NCBI GenBank assembly: GCA_027625915.1
Contig: JANTQA010000015.1
Location: 1,116,001-1,180,000, forward strand
DNA length: 64,000 bases
Direction: 5' to 3'
Source of the DNA: Anaeramoeba flamelloides
Taxonomy: Eukaryota; Metamonada; Anaeramoebidae
Positions 42,086-54,037 of the stretch are shown here, piece after piece. Each line of letters begins with the position of its first letter. Positions within the stretch are counted from its first letter, which is position 1. The notes beneath the pieces were generated by a model. It ran no database searches, was not told where the DNA came from, and saw only the letters and a list, made by a program, of their open reading frames with translations. The position numbers and the translations under genes are program-made.

Positions 42086-43291
42086 TTAATAGATGATATT
42101 TCGATCATAAAGCTTTTCATCTTCATGGTAAGTATGATTAACAAGGGTTCCTTCGCCGATGGTTGTCATAAAGTCTTTGTGAAGGAAGTTGAAATCAATA
42201 AACTCTTTTGGGCTAAGCCCAGGAATTTCACTGATGCCCAAATTGAAATCTGTTAAATCGAGATGGAAAATACTTGGTGATTTTGCAAAGGTAATATTTG
42301 TTTCAATCTGGTAATCAGAATCGTCTGTTTCTTCATAGTCACTTGTTGAGAATTCGCTGTCTGATTGCGAAAAATTAAAGTCTTCTTTGTCAAAATCAAA
42401 ACAATTATTTGGAATTGAAAATAAATTGTTTTGTTCTTCCAAACCGGTTTCTTCCTGAAAGCAATTTGCAATTTTTTCAACTTGGATGGCTTGTTTCTCG
42501 ATTTCGTAATTTGGTTGTTTTTTTTCTATTTTTGTTTTAGTTTTTGGTTGTTTTGCTACTGTTATTGCTTTAGTGTTCATCGTTTGAGTTTCGGTTTTTG
42601 TTTGGATTTTTGTTTTTCTCCCAACCCTAATAATTTTTTTTCTTTTTTTTTTTACTTTTCGAGCTTTGGGCTTTTGTGTTCTATTAAACCTTCTTCTTTT
42701 AAACTCCCCATCTGTTTCAGCAACAAGTCTGCTCGTTTTCAGATTTTTAAGGATTTTTTTGGGGTTTGGTTTCTGGAATTTCTTTGCCTTTGGTATGCTT
42801 TTGGCATTTTTTTGAATTTTTCTTGTCCGCTTTCTTTTTCTTGGCTTTTGTAAGATGCCTTTGATTTCTTCTTTAAATTCTTTCAGTCCTTCGCAGTTGT
42901 CGATTTCTTCCAAGGTTGTTCCATTTTTTAGCAAAATGAATCCTTTGTTTGTTCGTGGAGTCACATTTAAAAAGCCCTTATAAAAATTGGATATAGTCTT
43001 GCGCACATTGGACCTTCCATTCTTAATGGCAACACAGTATATGTTAACCAGCCTCTTGTCAATGAGAACAAATTTCTCTTCGTGAACAAAGAGCTCAGGA
43101 AGGTTGTCATAAAGAATCTGAAATCGCTCCTTATTGAGTGTCTTTGTCTTCATTTTCTCCAGCTCTTCTTTTTGCTTCTCTGTACATAAGCTGTAATCCT
43201 CCAACTCTTCTTTGTTGGGCACATAATTCGAGGAATTGGCTCGGTTACCTAATCTTGATGGTATTTTGTTTTTTTTAACAAGTTTGGACAT
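42086..43291 (-). CDS. Unrecognised 401-residue basic/acidic protein
   Basis: I do not recognise this protein. The single exon runs from ATG to TAA. Residues about 40-135 form a compact, folded-looking block (ERFQILYDNLPELFVHEEKF and SNVRKTISNFYKGFLNVTPR) with helix and strand alternation that could be a small DNA-binding or winged-helix-like domain; this is only a guess. Residues 145-265 are extremely Lys/Arg-rich with PRKRKRTRK and KVKKKRKK clusters, which look like nuclear-localisation signals. Residues 290-345 are acidic and Ser/Asp-rich (SQSDSEFSTSDYEETDDSDY), resembling an activation or phosphorylation region. The layout of folded N terminus, basic middle and acidic C terminus suggests a nuclear DNA- or RNA-associated protein. 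No signal peptide or membrane segment. Confidence 0.75.
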   Translation of the reverse strand: MSKLVKKNKIPSRLGNRANSSNYVPNKEELEDYSLCTEKQKEELEKMKTKTLNKERFQILYDNLPELFVHEEKFVLIDKRLVNIYCVAIKNGRSNVRKTISNFYKGFLNVTPRTNKGFILLKNGTTLEEIDNCEGLKEFKEEIKGILQKPRKRKRTRKIQKNAKSIPKAKKFQKPNPKKILKNLKTSRLVAETDGEFKRRRFNRTQKPKARKVKKKRKKIIRVGRKTKIQTKTETQTMNTKAITVAKQPKTKTKIEKKQPNYEIEKQAIQVEKIANCFQEETGLEEQNNLFSIPNNCFDFDKEDFNFSQSDSEFSTSDYEETDDSDYQIETNITFAKSPSIFHLDLTDFNLGISEIPGLSPKEFIDFNFLHKDFMTTIGEGTLVNHTYHEDEKLYDRNIIY

Positions 43292-45959
43292 ACTTTGGAT
43301 GTTAAGTAAAAAATTATGTTTTTTTTATTTTATTTATTTTCGCATAATAGGGAAAAACATTTTTCTGATTTTTGGTGGTTGAAAGCATCGTTAAAAGTGT
43401 TAGCGTTTTCCAAATTCCAACAACTTTTCAGAAGATCATATCAAACAATCGCTGAAAAACTAATTTTTGGATTTTTTTTCGCTTCAAGTAATAAAAGGTT
43501 TTCAATTTGATCCCGTCCGTTTTTCAAAGCCTACTTTTAAAACATGAGTTTTGAAAATAATGAGTCTATTGGAATTTGTTCTACAAAAAGTTAATTAAAA
43601 ATTTTTTCCGAAATTTTGGTTGTTTAGTGGTTATTTTCTTAACTTGAAGAGTGTTATTTTTGATTAAAATTCAGTCATTAAACTTTTTTTTTCTTACAAC
43701 TTTTTTTTTTTTCTTTTTTGACAAAAGAACAAAATTATTTTCAAACCACGAATTGATGATTTGGGGACTCGGTAAAGATCTATTTTCATATATTTTTAAA
43801 ATAATTACCCAAAACTTTGTTTGATCAGTTTAATTAATTTTTTTTTCTTTCTATTTTCTTAGATTTTTTGTTCAAAACTAATTTCTTAATCTTTCATGAT
43901 TTTTACTTTCCTCATTGGAAAACAAAAAATATTTCCAAAGCAATTACTGAATTTCCATTCTTCAAATGTAAATTGAATTTTGTTTATTTTCAGCCAAATA
44001 ATATTTAGAAGATTTTCAAAAAAGTTTTTTTGAAATTATGTTTTTTTTTGTGAAACAGGTTTTAATCAGACTTTAAGGAGTGGGATTTTTAAACACAATT
44101 ATTTTTCCTTCCATAATTTATTCTCAATACGAATTTTAGATTTTCAAATTCCCCATTTTTAAATTTTCTCTCAATAAAAAATAAATTTTTAATTCAATAC
44201 AAGAAAAAGTCTAGAAATTTTTACATTCCACAAATTAAATTTGAAGATCAAAGAAAACCTTCTCAAGTGGAATTCTTCATTTGTTTTTTCTAAAAATATA
44301 TTTTTGGAATGAGACCAAACCCTTCTTTTTTAAATAACAATTTTCATTTAAAATCTGATTTACAGAATTGATTTTTAGACAAATTAAGGAATTTTTTTCA
44401 AGAAACAATTCACTTTTATTTTGTAAAATTTATAAACAAAGTTGTTTAAAAAGTACCTAATTTTTGGCAATCGTTACCAACCTTTCATAACCGTATAAGA
44501 CACTAATGTGAATTTGACTTTGATTTTCTTAAAAAAAAAAAAATAGATAGTTTCTGTATCTTCTTTACTTTTGAAGAGTAAATAATTAAAAATAGATAAG
44601 ACTTTTAATTTTTTTTTTTTTTCTAAAAGTTTAATACTTTTGTGGCTTTCTATAATATATTTCTCAAATCAGTTGAGAAAATTGGGAACAATGAACCACT
44701 GGCAATCTTTCTAGTGGTTTAGAACATTGATTGTAATTTGTCAACCTTTAAACGAAAAAAATTTCAGGATTAATTTTGAAAAAATGAGAAAAGCAAGAGA
44801 ATCAAGTACTCAAACTCTAGGTTTTGCTTTTTTGGTTCCCAAAAAGTTGTTTAGTTTTCAATTCTTTCTTTTTTCAATTTTCCAAACAGAAATTGATCAA
44901 TTTGAAATTTAGAAGGATTCATTTGAAGTTTTGTGACAAACAAAGAAAAAGAAAAATAGACCTACTTTGAAAACAAGAATACCAACAGTTTTATATTCTT
45001 TTTATAATGCTGAAGTCAAAATATACAAATCATTTTTATTGATCCAATATTTTGGAATAAAAGAAAAACAAGAAAATATAAATCTCAATATCCAAGAAAG
45101 TCGTTTTAAAAAGGAGTGTACTTTCAGTAAGTTGACTATTTAAAAAAAATGAAATTGTGTTGACAAATAAGACTTTTAGAAAATTTAATATTGTAATAAA
45201 GTGAGTACTTTTTGGAGAATTATGAACTTTTATTGAGATTACTGTTTTTAGACAAGTTAAAGATCAGCTTTTAAATGTTGAAGTAGAGATTGGGGTCTGA
45301 AGAAAAGTACCTTTTGATAAACTAGTTTGCAATTTTTTATAAAAGAAAACTTTACAAAAGGTTGTAATTCTGAGAATTTATTAAAAAAAAAAGTCTCTCG
45401 TTTTTTAAAAATTGGCTTTTAATAATTTTTTATTTATAAGTCAACATGCGTAAAACGATTTCTAAATTTTTCATGTTTTTTTCATAAAATTTTGATTTTT
45501 TCATTAGCTATGGAACTTCTCCAGTAGCCCTTCCAAGCCAGGAAACTTATCACAATATTCGATGTCTTAAGTAACAATCGATTGTATTTTAATAAGAAAG
45601 GAAGTGATTTAGAATAAAAACTCCAAAAGAAATTCGAACATATTTTTTTCAAATTCCAAAAAAAATCCAACATCTCCAATTGTTTTTTAAATGGAATTTG
45701 TTGACCTTTAAAACATTGAATTCATTATCAAGTTTCGTGAACAATATGCTGGTTCCCAAAAAAGTATCACAGTTAAGAAAAAAATCACATTTTTGTCAAA
45801 AAAACATGAAAATTTTAGAAATCATTTTTGCTCCAACACTTCTATTAAAAAATAAAATTGTTAAAAAAAAAGTTAGTCAATATTACTACATTCAATAATC
45901 TTTGATCTTTAATAATTGAGCTTTATTCACAATAAAATCAGAATTACAGAACTTCAAAT
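43292..45959. other. Gene-free AT-rich stretch
   Basis: Short frames on both strands without conserved motifs. I see no repeat boundary or RNA gene that I can support. Confidence 0.5.
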
Positions 45960-47210
45960 TCATGAGGTTTTTATATTTATTGTTACTAGTATAACCACCG
46001 TTTTAAAAAGTTACTAGTCTAGAAAAAAGGGTCTAACTTGGGGTAAAAATTTTTAAATGGATATAACAATGAATTTTCTTTAAATTCGACTTTATAACAT
46101 TTTTTTGAGGAGATAATAACTAATAGTTTTGAAAACACTAAACCCGTCTAATAAAACCGAAATAGAGAAAGAAAAATCCTTCTGATAATTATTGTAAGTG
46201 TCAGGGGAATTCCGTAGAGTGCCTAGGTTTTCTTGAGGTTTTCTGTTTTATTTGTTAAATCTATTAATTTTCTTTAGGTTTTTATTACTTTAGAAATAAA
46301 CAGAAAACCCAAGAAAACCTAAAGGCGGTTTTTCAGATATCAAAAGTATTGAGTTAAATCAAAGATTTTACTCTACTATTTTAAATAAAAGAAGACCTAA
46401 CTGAGAGTTCCGTTAAGGGCTATAGTGTGACCAGGTTTTTTTTACTTTAAGAAATAAAAATAAAATTTTGAAATTTTATTTTAATTTAAACAATTAAAAA
46501 AAACGTAAAGTAAGTGCCCGTCAAGTGCCTAGCTTTTCTTGGGGGTTTCTAGAATTCATAAGAATTGAGTAAAATCTTTGATTTTTCTTTTAATTTCTTA
46601 AATTAAAAAAAAGCGCCGTTAGGTTTTTTTTAGTTTTCTATTTATTTAGAAAATCAATAGAGATCTATTAGGTTTTTTTTACTTTAGAAATAAACCGAAA
46701 ATTTTAATAAATTTTCTGTTTATTTCTAAAGTAAAAAAAACCCAGAACACTTCACAAATAAACAGAAAACCCATAAAAGCCAAAGAAAATTTTCCAAAAT
46801 TCAAAAGAATTGAGTAAAATCAAAGATTTTACTCCAATTATTTTAAATTCTGGAAAACCTAATGGAAAACCAAAAAAAATTTTTTTTTCAATTTATATAA
46901 ATCAATAATTCTTTAATGGTCAAAAGAATTGATTATCCATTTGAAAGATATTTATTAAATATAAAATGTTTTTAAAATATAATTATCTCCTCTTAACTAT
47001 GAAAAAAAAACTATTTTCAAATTTTTAACTATGAAATTTGAAAAATATCTTAATAGAACCTTAAAAAATATGTTTTCCAACTTGAATTGAAAATATCTCA
47101 AAAAATTAATTTTTGATCATAAATCATTTAATAGCCAATATTGTTTATTATAAGGAGGTTATCAAAAAGTAAAAAATTAGTAAATTTTTAATTTTATTTT
47201 CTAAAAAGTA
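45960..47210. repeat. Composite family-11 repeat with GTTAGGTTTT foldback core
   Basis: The left arm (about 45975-46195) and right part (about 46980-47170) match the two halves of 7962-8560. The core (46200-46870) is an array of GTTAGGTTTT-type words and GGCACT-type modules (CCGTAGAGTGCCTAG at 46210, GTGCCCGTCAAGTGCCTAGC at 46515). It includes a near-perfect hairpin, TTTTACTTTAGAAATAAAC near 46677 against GTTTATTTCTAAAGTAAAA near 46721. No reading frame. Confidence 0.7.
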
Positions 47211-48139
47211 TTTCATAATCCTGATGCCTAACACCTAATTTGTGAGTAAAAAACTTCATTTTTTTTGATATTCACATCTGATTGGATTCCTAAAATGTTG
47301 TATATCACTGAAAAACAAAAAAATACAGTCAAAATTTAGAGATTTATAGTATAGTAGGAAAAAAAAATATCAACATGAAAAAAATTTCGTATAAGATTAT
47401 TAATTGTGAGTATTAGTAAAATTGTTTTTTTAATTTCATTTATTTTAAAACAAATCCTTTTTATAACTAACCATTTTTTTTATGAGACTAGTAATAAACC
47501 TACCTAAAGTTCATCAAAGTAGGCTTTCTCTAGAATACTCAAATAATTATTTGATATCCTAAGTAGATCAACTTTATTTTGAAAAACAATCGAGTTTTAT
47601 CGAGGTTCGCTAGCGTTAGGAAAATATAAATTTTATTCTTGTTTTTTGATTGATCGAATGGTGTTTTGAAGAATTTTAATTTCATTAATCATCATTTTAA
47701 CAAGCGAGCAAGTTATAATTTTGAAAGTTGGATTATCAAAAAAAGCATTTGTTTTTCAATAAATGAAATTAAAAAACAATTTTCCGAATATTCAAAATTA
47801 AAAATCTTGTATGATATTTTTTTCATGTTCAGTATTTTTTTCACCACTTTTACTGTTATTTGTTGAAAATATCGGATAAAATATTCACTTCAATTTTGGT
47901 CCTTTTTTTTCTAAAAATAAGGAACAATAATTACAACCCGCTTATTTTCAAACTTATTGAAAAAAAATAAAACTATCAAGTGAAAATTAATGGGTAATTT
48001 TTCATCTTTATTTCACAATTATCGAATTATATTTTTTAAAAAAATATGAAACAAAAATCAATCCCAAACCTGAAATTATAATCAGATAAAATTTTCAAAA
48101 ACCCCCAAAAAGGATAACTTTTAAGGCACAAAAAAATCC
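47211..48139. other. Gene-free AT-rich stretch
   Basis: Nothing supported; the longest frame (47666-47866) has no recognisable motif. Confidence 0.5.
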
Positions 48140-48935
48140 AAAGTAAGGAGTTACGTCTACTAAGAAAAGTATAAGATTAAAATAAGTTGTTGTTGTTTAT
48201 TGTAAATCACATTAGTGGGTCATGGTTCAAATTTCACTAAAATTCTCTCAAGTAAATTAGTAATATTTATTGATCTTATCAATTAAAAATGATCATTGTA
48301 TTAAGAAAAAAATCAAGAATTTCAGAAAAAAAAATGCACCTTTTACCACAAATATAAAGGTTGAATTTTCAATATTCGGACTTTGAAGTTACAAAATATA
48401 TTACAAATTTTTGTGGCAAAATGTAGATTATTGATTGAACAATTCATTTATTTTTAAAAAAATAACTAACTAACTATTAGATTCTTTTGACAAATTATTT
48501 CTGAAATATTGGAAAAATATTAATGTTAAATTAGCATCATCAATAGGAAACAGAATTATTCATTCTTTGGGGTTTTAAATAATGGTTATTGAGTTAATCT
48601 TTGAAATTTAAAAAAATTAAAAAAATAGTTACTTTTGGTAGTTCTATATATGAATTATTTTAATACCAGAATAATAGTATTTTGAGAGTTTCTATTTTTA
48701 GAAATGGAAAAGGATTTTAAAAAAAATATTTTCCAAAATTAAAATTGTTAATTGATAGGATCAAAAAATATAATAATTTATTGTCCAATACTACGGTACT
48801 AATGAATTTTTTAGAGACATTATACCATTCATTCTAATATCATAAACACCAAATTATAACTTGCTTTGACTATAGTCAGACCTATAATGATGTTAACGGC
48901 TTAACGTGTATTTTATCGATATTAAATGTACATTT
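48140..48935. mobile_element. Family-8 element, copy 2 (worn)
   Basis: Aligns with 34128-34885 over about 790 bp (TTATTGAGTTAATCTTTGAA, ATTACTTTTGG/AGTTACTTTTGG, CAATTAAAAATGATC). The termini are too diverged to read the TTAA sites cleanly. Confidence 0.7.
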
Positions 48936-49444
48936 TGATACGAAAAAAGTGGTTTGTGTAATTTCACTTATTTTGGTTTACAAAATCAAAATTACAAAAA
49001 AAAGATACAACTATGATCATTTTTTTATAAAAAATTCGATTACAAAAAATAAATATCAAAAGGATCTTGGTGACAATAAAATAATGAGGTTCAGAATAAA
49101 AAAAAACAATTGATGATAACCTCATTGTGATTTAAGTAGAAAAAATCGATTCAAATTAAATAAATTTTCATATTTGTAAATAAAAAATAAGAAACAAAAG
49201 ATTTTTTTAAAAAAAGATCATTTTTTTTTCATATATAAAATAGGACATGAAGGAATATCTTTATATTTTAGGGCAATTTATTTTAACCAAAGTTTACGAA
49301 AAATATTTCTAAATATGTTATATAAACTAATTGTACCTTGTTGAGAATTTATTCATAAATTTCAATTTGGTTTTTGAAAAAAATGTGATACTAGTATTGT
49401 AGTATTAAACTTTTTGAATACTTATAATTAGTTAAAATCAAATA

Positions 49445-49641
49445 CAGCCAGTTTTACCTTTATGAAAAAAACTTAAAAGGGAATTTAAGACTCGGAAAAA
49501 TTGTAAATTAAGGCACAAATGATTCAAATTCTAGTAAAATAATTCGTGTAAAAAAAAATTCCAATTTTTTTGCATTAATTTGAGTTTTTTTAAAAGTCTT
49601 AAATTTCCTTGAAAGTTTTTGTCTGGAATGTGGAGTCACTG
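49445..49641. mobile_element. 197-bp foldback MITE, CAGCCAGTT family, copy 1
   Basis: The left arm (CAGCCAGTTTTACC, then GGGAATTTAAGACT) is matched inverted by the right arm (AAGTCTTAAATTTCCTTGAA, then ACTG). TA precedes the left end. It is nearly the same length as 57722-57916, which has the same tips. CAG/CTG tips with a TA neighbour fit a Tc1/mariner-type MITE (inference). Confidence 0.7.
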
Positions 49642-49774
49642 CACCGAAAGAGAAAATGATAAAACATATATTAAAATAATTAATTTAGTACAATTTTCGA
49701 TACAATCAATTATAAAATAATTAGAAAAATAAAAAAAAAAAAACTTTTTTTTTAAATACAATCTCAATTTTTTT

Positions 49775-50550
49775 TATTAAAATATTATCAAGGAGAAGGT
49801 CTTGGTATATTCCAAGGAGACCCATTATTGCCTATTTTATTTGCTCTAATTTCATATTATAATTTACTAAAAAACATATCATTAACAAATCATTTTAAAA
49901 AGATTGCAGATGATTTAATTTTAATTATTAACGGGAATAAACATTATTAAAAAAACCTAAAATTAACTTCAATATATAAAATGATTATTCAATTTGGATT
50001 AAAAAAAAATAAAGATAAAACAGTTATATCAAAAGATTTAAAAAAAAATTAAATATTTGGGCATTTATTTACATAAAATTTCATATATAGTTTTGAATTT
50101 ATAAAAATCTAAAGAAACATAAAACAACTCTAAACAATATCAAATAACAATTCCACAAGTAATAGTTTTAAAATAATACTTTATTTAAATCTTTTATAAT
50201 AAGAAAATTGACTGATAGGATTCAAAAATTTTAATTCTGGAATAAAAAACTTTAAATTAATAAAATTCTTGGATTAATTCATTCCTTACATAAATTATGT
50301 AAAATAAATATAAATAAACCAATTCTTGTTTAAAAACAGAATTTTTAATTGAAAATATGACAATTTCATAAATAAAATGAAATTCAAATCCAAAAATGAA
50401 TTAAAAAAAAATTATCTCTTCCATATTCAGTAAACTTGATAAAATTTAACCAAAGAATAAATAATAAAACCAATTGGAAATCGAAATATATTATTGAATT
50501 AAACAAGGAAATATATAAATAAACATCTAATGAATTGCTGGATTGTATAA
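49775..50550 (+). mobile_element. LINE reverse-transcriptase fragment (decayed)
   Basis: A plus-strand frame near 49790-49945 reads GLGIFQGDPLLPILFALISY and, after a short gap, IADDLILII. These are reverse-transcriptase motifs B/4 (QGDPLxPxLF) and C/5 (xADD), here in the FADD/YADD position. Further on, a shifted frame gives KYLGIYLHKIS (YLG motif of LINE RTs, about 50050) and still later NKTNWKSKYIIELNKEIYK. The motif spacing fits a non-LTR element. Stops and frame changes interrupt it, so it is a dead copy. It may belong to the same LINE as the 3' ends at 26345 and 35274, but there is no overlap to prove it. Confidence 0.8.
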
Positions 50551-50559
50551 GTTGGGAGT

Positions 50560-50700
50560 GTCGTTCTTTGTTTTTTTTTAATGTATGAAATAAAAAGAAA
50601 ATTTAAGAACATTTCAGTTTATTTCTAAAATTAAAAAAAAAAAACTAGCCACTTGACATCACTCAACAGCACCCTACGACACTTTTCGACACCCCCACTG
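50560..50700. repeat. GTTAGGTTTT/GGCACT-type foldback array, short copy
   Basis: A hairpin formed by TTTTTTTTTTAATGTATGAAATAAA-like and TTTATTTCTAAAATTAAAAA arms is followed by the GC-richer modules CACTTGACATCACTCAACAG and CACCCTACGACACTTTTCGA. It lies directly after the LINE fragment. Confidence 0.65.
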
Positions 50701-51613
50701 CAAATAACTTTTTATTTTTTTTTCATTCAATATAATTTATTTTTTGTTGATTACTTATTAATTTTTCATTTGCTGTTTGAAATATAATTTTCAAGAAGTT
50801 GATTATGGTTATTTATTTGCTTTTATTTAACCCTAAAACCGATTTTAATTTTTGGTAAAGAATTTTTTTATCAACTTCAATCTGAATTTTCTGAAAAAAG
50901 TATTATTTATATCTCCTCTCATCAAAAAGGCTCAGCAAAAAATAATTTCTTTTCATTGGCACCATCCACCATCCAAAAACTTTTTTAAAACTATTTCCTT
51001 CTTTTTTCTTAAAAAAAAAAAATGTGATAATTATTTTAAACAATAAAATGATAAAATGAATTTTTTAAAAAAATCCATAGAGAAATCTGTTATATTCTTT
51101 TCCATGAAAATCGAATAACCAACTGATTTTATAATATTGTCAACATTTAAAAACTATGAAGTCTGCTATGCCTTTTTTTTTTTTTTTGAACGTCAAAAAT
51201 TTTCTGGATTAACATTTCCCAATCTTATTTATTTTAATAATTTCATCATGGATCCCAAAAAGATTGCATTTTTGGAATTTTTAGAATCACAAAAAATAAC
51301 AATTTGGAATTATATTATGGAAATAATTCAATGAAATCTGTTGTTTATAAAACATTTTCCGGTTGTTAAAGCCCCTTTAAGAATAATTTTTCAAAAATAT
51401 TTATATCATTTTATTCTGATTCCATGTAATCAAAAAAAAAGATTTTTTTATTTGATCAAAACTTTATTTTAAAAAAAATAATCTTTTGATTCCCATTCAA
51501 ATTTAAATAATTTTCTTAGAATGAATAGAAATAAAACATCAAAATTGACGAAAAAGATGATTAAAACGGAAATATCCAGAAGAAAAACATCAAATATATA
51601 ATTTTTTTGAGTA
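50701..51613. other. Gene-free AT-rich stretch
   Basis: No supported gene; short frames only. Confidence 0.5.
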
Positions 51614-51992
51614 ATACACAAGTGTAAATAAAGGATTTTGTAAAAAATAGAGTTTTCACAATTTTAGAGATAAATATAGAGTTCCATTCATTTCTCCAAA
51701 TTTTGTTAATAACATACAAACACCTGTTTTGATTTTTGGTCTCGAAGGTATTTTCAATATAAAAGCGTTTGGCAAATATCAATACTTTATTTGAAAAATG
51801 TTTTTTTTTTTAAATTTGAATGATTGTTTTTTGCCAAACGATTTTTTGATTAAAATTGTTCTTAGTCTATTAAGATAATCAGATATTATATTTTCTATTA
51901 TCAAAATTTGGATAAATGAATGGAACTCTATATTTATCTCTAAAATTGTAAAAATTCTATTTTTTACAACATTCATATTTACTCTTGTGTAT
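51614..51992. mobile_element. MITE with about 90-bp terminal inverted repeats, family 7
   Basis: ATACACAAGTGTAAATA at the left and TATTTACTCTTGTGTAT at the right begin inverted arms that stay paired for about 90 bp (shared GAGATAAATATAGAGTTCCA and its complement TGGAACTCTATATTTATCTC). TA flanks both ends. A second inner pair, GCGTTTGGCAAA / TTTGCCAAACG, lies nearer the centre. Non-coding, 379 bp, single copy in the window. Confidence 0.85.
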
Positions 51993-51994
51993 TA

Positions 51995-52981
51995 AATTCT
52001 TTTTGAAAATAAAGAAAAAATCTAATTTATTAATTAATAAATTTTGAGAATGATTTTATTCTTATGAAAAACAAATTTTCAACAAGAAATACATTGGGAT
52101 TAATCATTGAAATAAAAAAGAATCATTTGATTTATTGGAATCAAAAAAAGAATTATTTATGTTTTTTTTTCGAAAAAGAATCAAAATGTGAACTCTGAAT
52201 ATCATCCAATTTCGACTTTTTACAAAATACATTATAAAAAAAAAGGTTTCTGTGATTTCTTTGATCTTGAAAATTTATGTTCAAAATTTCATTTTTTTCC
52301 GTCCCAAGCAAATACACTAAAAGGAATTTGTTTGAAATGACTATCCTAATTCTATGACCAGTTCTGATTACTTTTATAACTAAAAGGATATTTGTTGACT
52401 TCAAAGAATGATGAGTTAAGAAATATTGTTGAAAATTTAAAATTTAGTTTTTTTTTTTTTTTTTGAAATTTAGTACTTTGGGCAAAACCAATTTCAATCC
52501 AAATTTGAAATTTACCTTGAAAATGATGTAAAATCAAAATCATCTTGGTTTACTCACTTCCCACTTCATTTTAAAATATAATAGAGTTTATGACAATGAT
52601 ATAAATATATTTTCAGATTACGTGGAAAGCAAGTGGACCTTTTTATAAGAGGGCAAACAAAATTGATATTAAATTTGCCTTCTTTTGACAGAGAATTTTG
52701 AAAAGTTTTTTAGGATCAATAAATGTTTTGATTAAAATTTCATTAAAAATTCTTTAAAAAACGAAAAATCCTAAAAATTGAAATATTTTAGCTTTCCTTT
52801 GATTTGCTCACCTTTAAATTATTTTTATAGACTAGTATCTTATATTGTATTTTATCCATCGGGGAGCACAACATTAGAATATGCCTTAAATTTGAAAAAA
52901 ACAAACAATCAAACAAACAATCTAATGCAAAATAAAATAAAAACAAATGATTTCATTGAATTTCTTAATTAATGAGAAAAT
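51995..52981. other. Gene-free stretch with a weak family-10 match
   Basis: About 52645-52790 weakly resembles the family-10 repeats (TTAAATTTGCCTTCTTTTGA). Otherwise nothing supported. Confidence 0.4.
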
Positions 52982-54037
52982 TTAATCCTTATTATCAAGA
53001 ATTTTAATTTGGCTATTTAAGCCGTTAGTTTTAATTCCGGGGTTATCATTATGATTGTCACTTCCGCTACTGGTGTTACTCTCCTTAGTGTTTCGTTTTT
53101 TTTCAATTTGTTCAGCCTTTTCCAATTGTAACTTTTTTTGTTCAATCAAATTTTGTAAGGATATGATTTGGTCATTCTTCTCCTTTAAACTCTTTTTAAA
53201 TAATTTGATTGTTTGGTGACTGTTTTCGAGAAACTTCCGACTATTCTTTTTATTAGTGTCAATTTTGTTCTGCTCGCGATTCATGGCCGACGAAAGCTTT
53301 TCAATTTCGTTTTCATATCGAAGATACTTTTGTCTTTTCATTTTATTTTTGGCTTGGATTTTTTTAGCGTTCTTTGTTAAATATACTTCTTGATCATATT
53401 TGAACCGACACTTATGGAGACGAGTTCTAAGTTTTTCAAGTTCAAGTATATTGGAACCAGAGCCATGCTTACTTTGAGATTTCTTTTTTTGCTTTTCTTG
53501 AAAATTTTTTAGCTGTTGTTTGATCATGTGTTTCTTGTCTGTAATTTCGTTTTTTAGTATTTGGATTTGAAATTGTTTTTGTTCGATTCGAGATTTGTTT
53601 TTTATTATTTGTTCTTTTTTTTGTTTCATTGTTTGTTGCTGCTCTTGTTTTAACATCGTTAATTGCCCTTTTAACTCTTCGTATTGGATTATACATTTTT
53701 CTTTTGGCGTTATTCTTTGTTGGGAAAGTTCGATCCAGACACCTCGTTTGATTTGAAGAAAATAGATACATTTGTTTTTTTCATCCATTTTAAGAGCTTC
53801 ACTAATGTTCTTGTCGAGATTTGTCTCGAGAAATTCGATTTCTTTTTTGAGATAGATTCCATTTTCCAAAACACCAACATAAAAATTATTTTTCTCTTCT
53901 GTTTCAAGCTGAATAAGATCCCTCTTTTGTTTGCAACCTATTCGAATTTTGAATTGTTGATTCCTGTATTGAAATTCTTTTGAATAGAAAATGTTCTTTT
54001 CTTGAACTAAAATTGGTCGTTCAGTTTGACTTAACAT
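52982..54037 (-). CDS. Coiled-coil protein with small N-terminal head domain
   Basis: The single exon from ATG to TAA encodes 351 residues. Residues 1-115 form a compact head of alternating beta-like strands (FKIRIGCKQ, DLIQLET, FYVGVLENGIYLKKE) with a helix (LETNLDKNISEALKMDEKN) and a final strand pair (CIYFLQI, GVWIELSQ). Residues 120-315 are a long coiled coil rich in Lys, Gln and Glu, and 318-351 a Ser/Asn-rich tail (NTSSGSDNHNDNPG). A beta-sandwich head with a Trp-ending strand followed by a long coil is the plan of the XRCC4/XLF/PAXX/SAS-6 superfamily (DNA end joining or centriole assembly). Sequence alone does not establish that, so I leave it unnamed. No signal peptide or membrane segment. 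Confidence 0.8.
   Translation of the reverse strand: MLSQTERPILVQEKNIFYSKEFQYRNQQFKIRIGCKQKRDLIQLETEEKNNFYVGVLENGIYLKKEIEFLETNLDKNISEALKMDEKNKCIYFLQIKRGVWIELSQQRITPKEKCIIQYEELKGQLTMLKQEQQQTMKQKKEQIIKNKSRIEQKQFQIQILKNEITDKKHMIKQQLKNFQEKQKKKSQSKHGSGSNILELEKLRTRLHKCRFKYDQEVYLTKNAKKIQAKNKMKRQKYLRYENEIEKLSSAMNREQNKIDTNKKNSRKFLENSHQTIKLFKKSLKEKNDQIISLQNLIEQKKLQLEKAEQIEKKRNTKESNTSSGSDNHNDNPGIKTNGLNSQIKILDNKD

Noticed and set aside
42431-42853. Plus-strand Phe/Leu/Cys-rich frame of 140 codons
   Set aside because: It is antisense to the Lys/Arg-rich middle of the 401-residue gene; its hydrophobic composition is the mirror of AAA/AAG codons.
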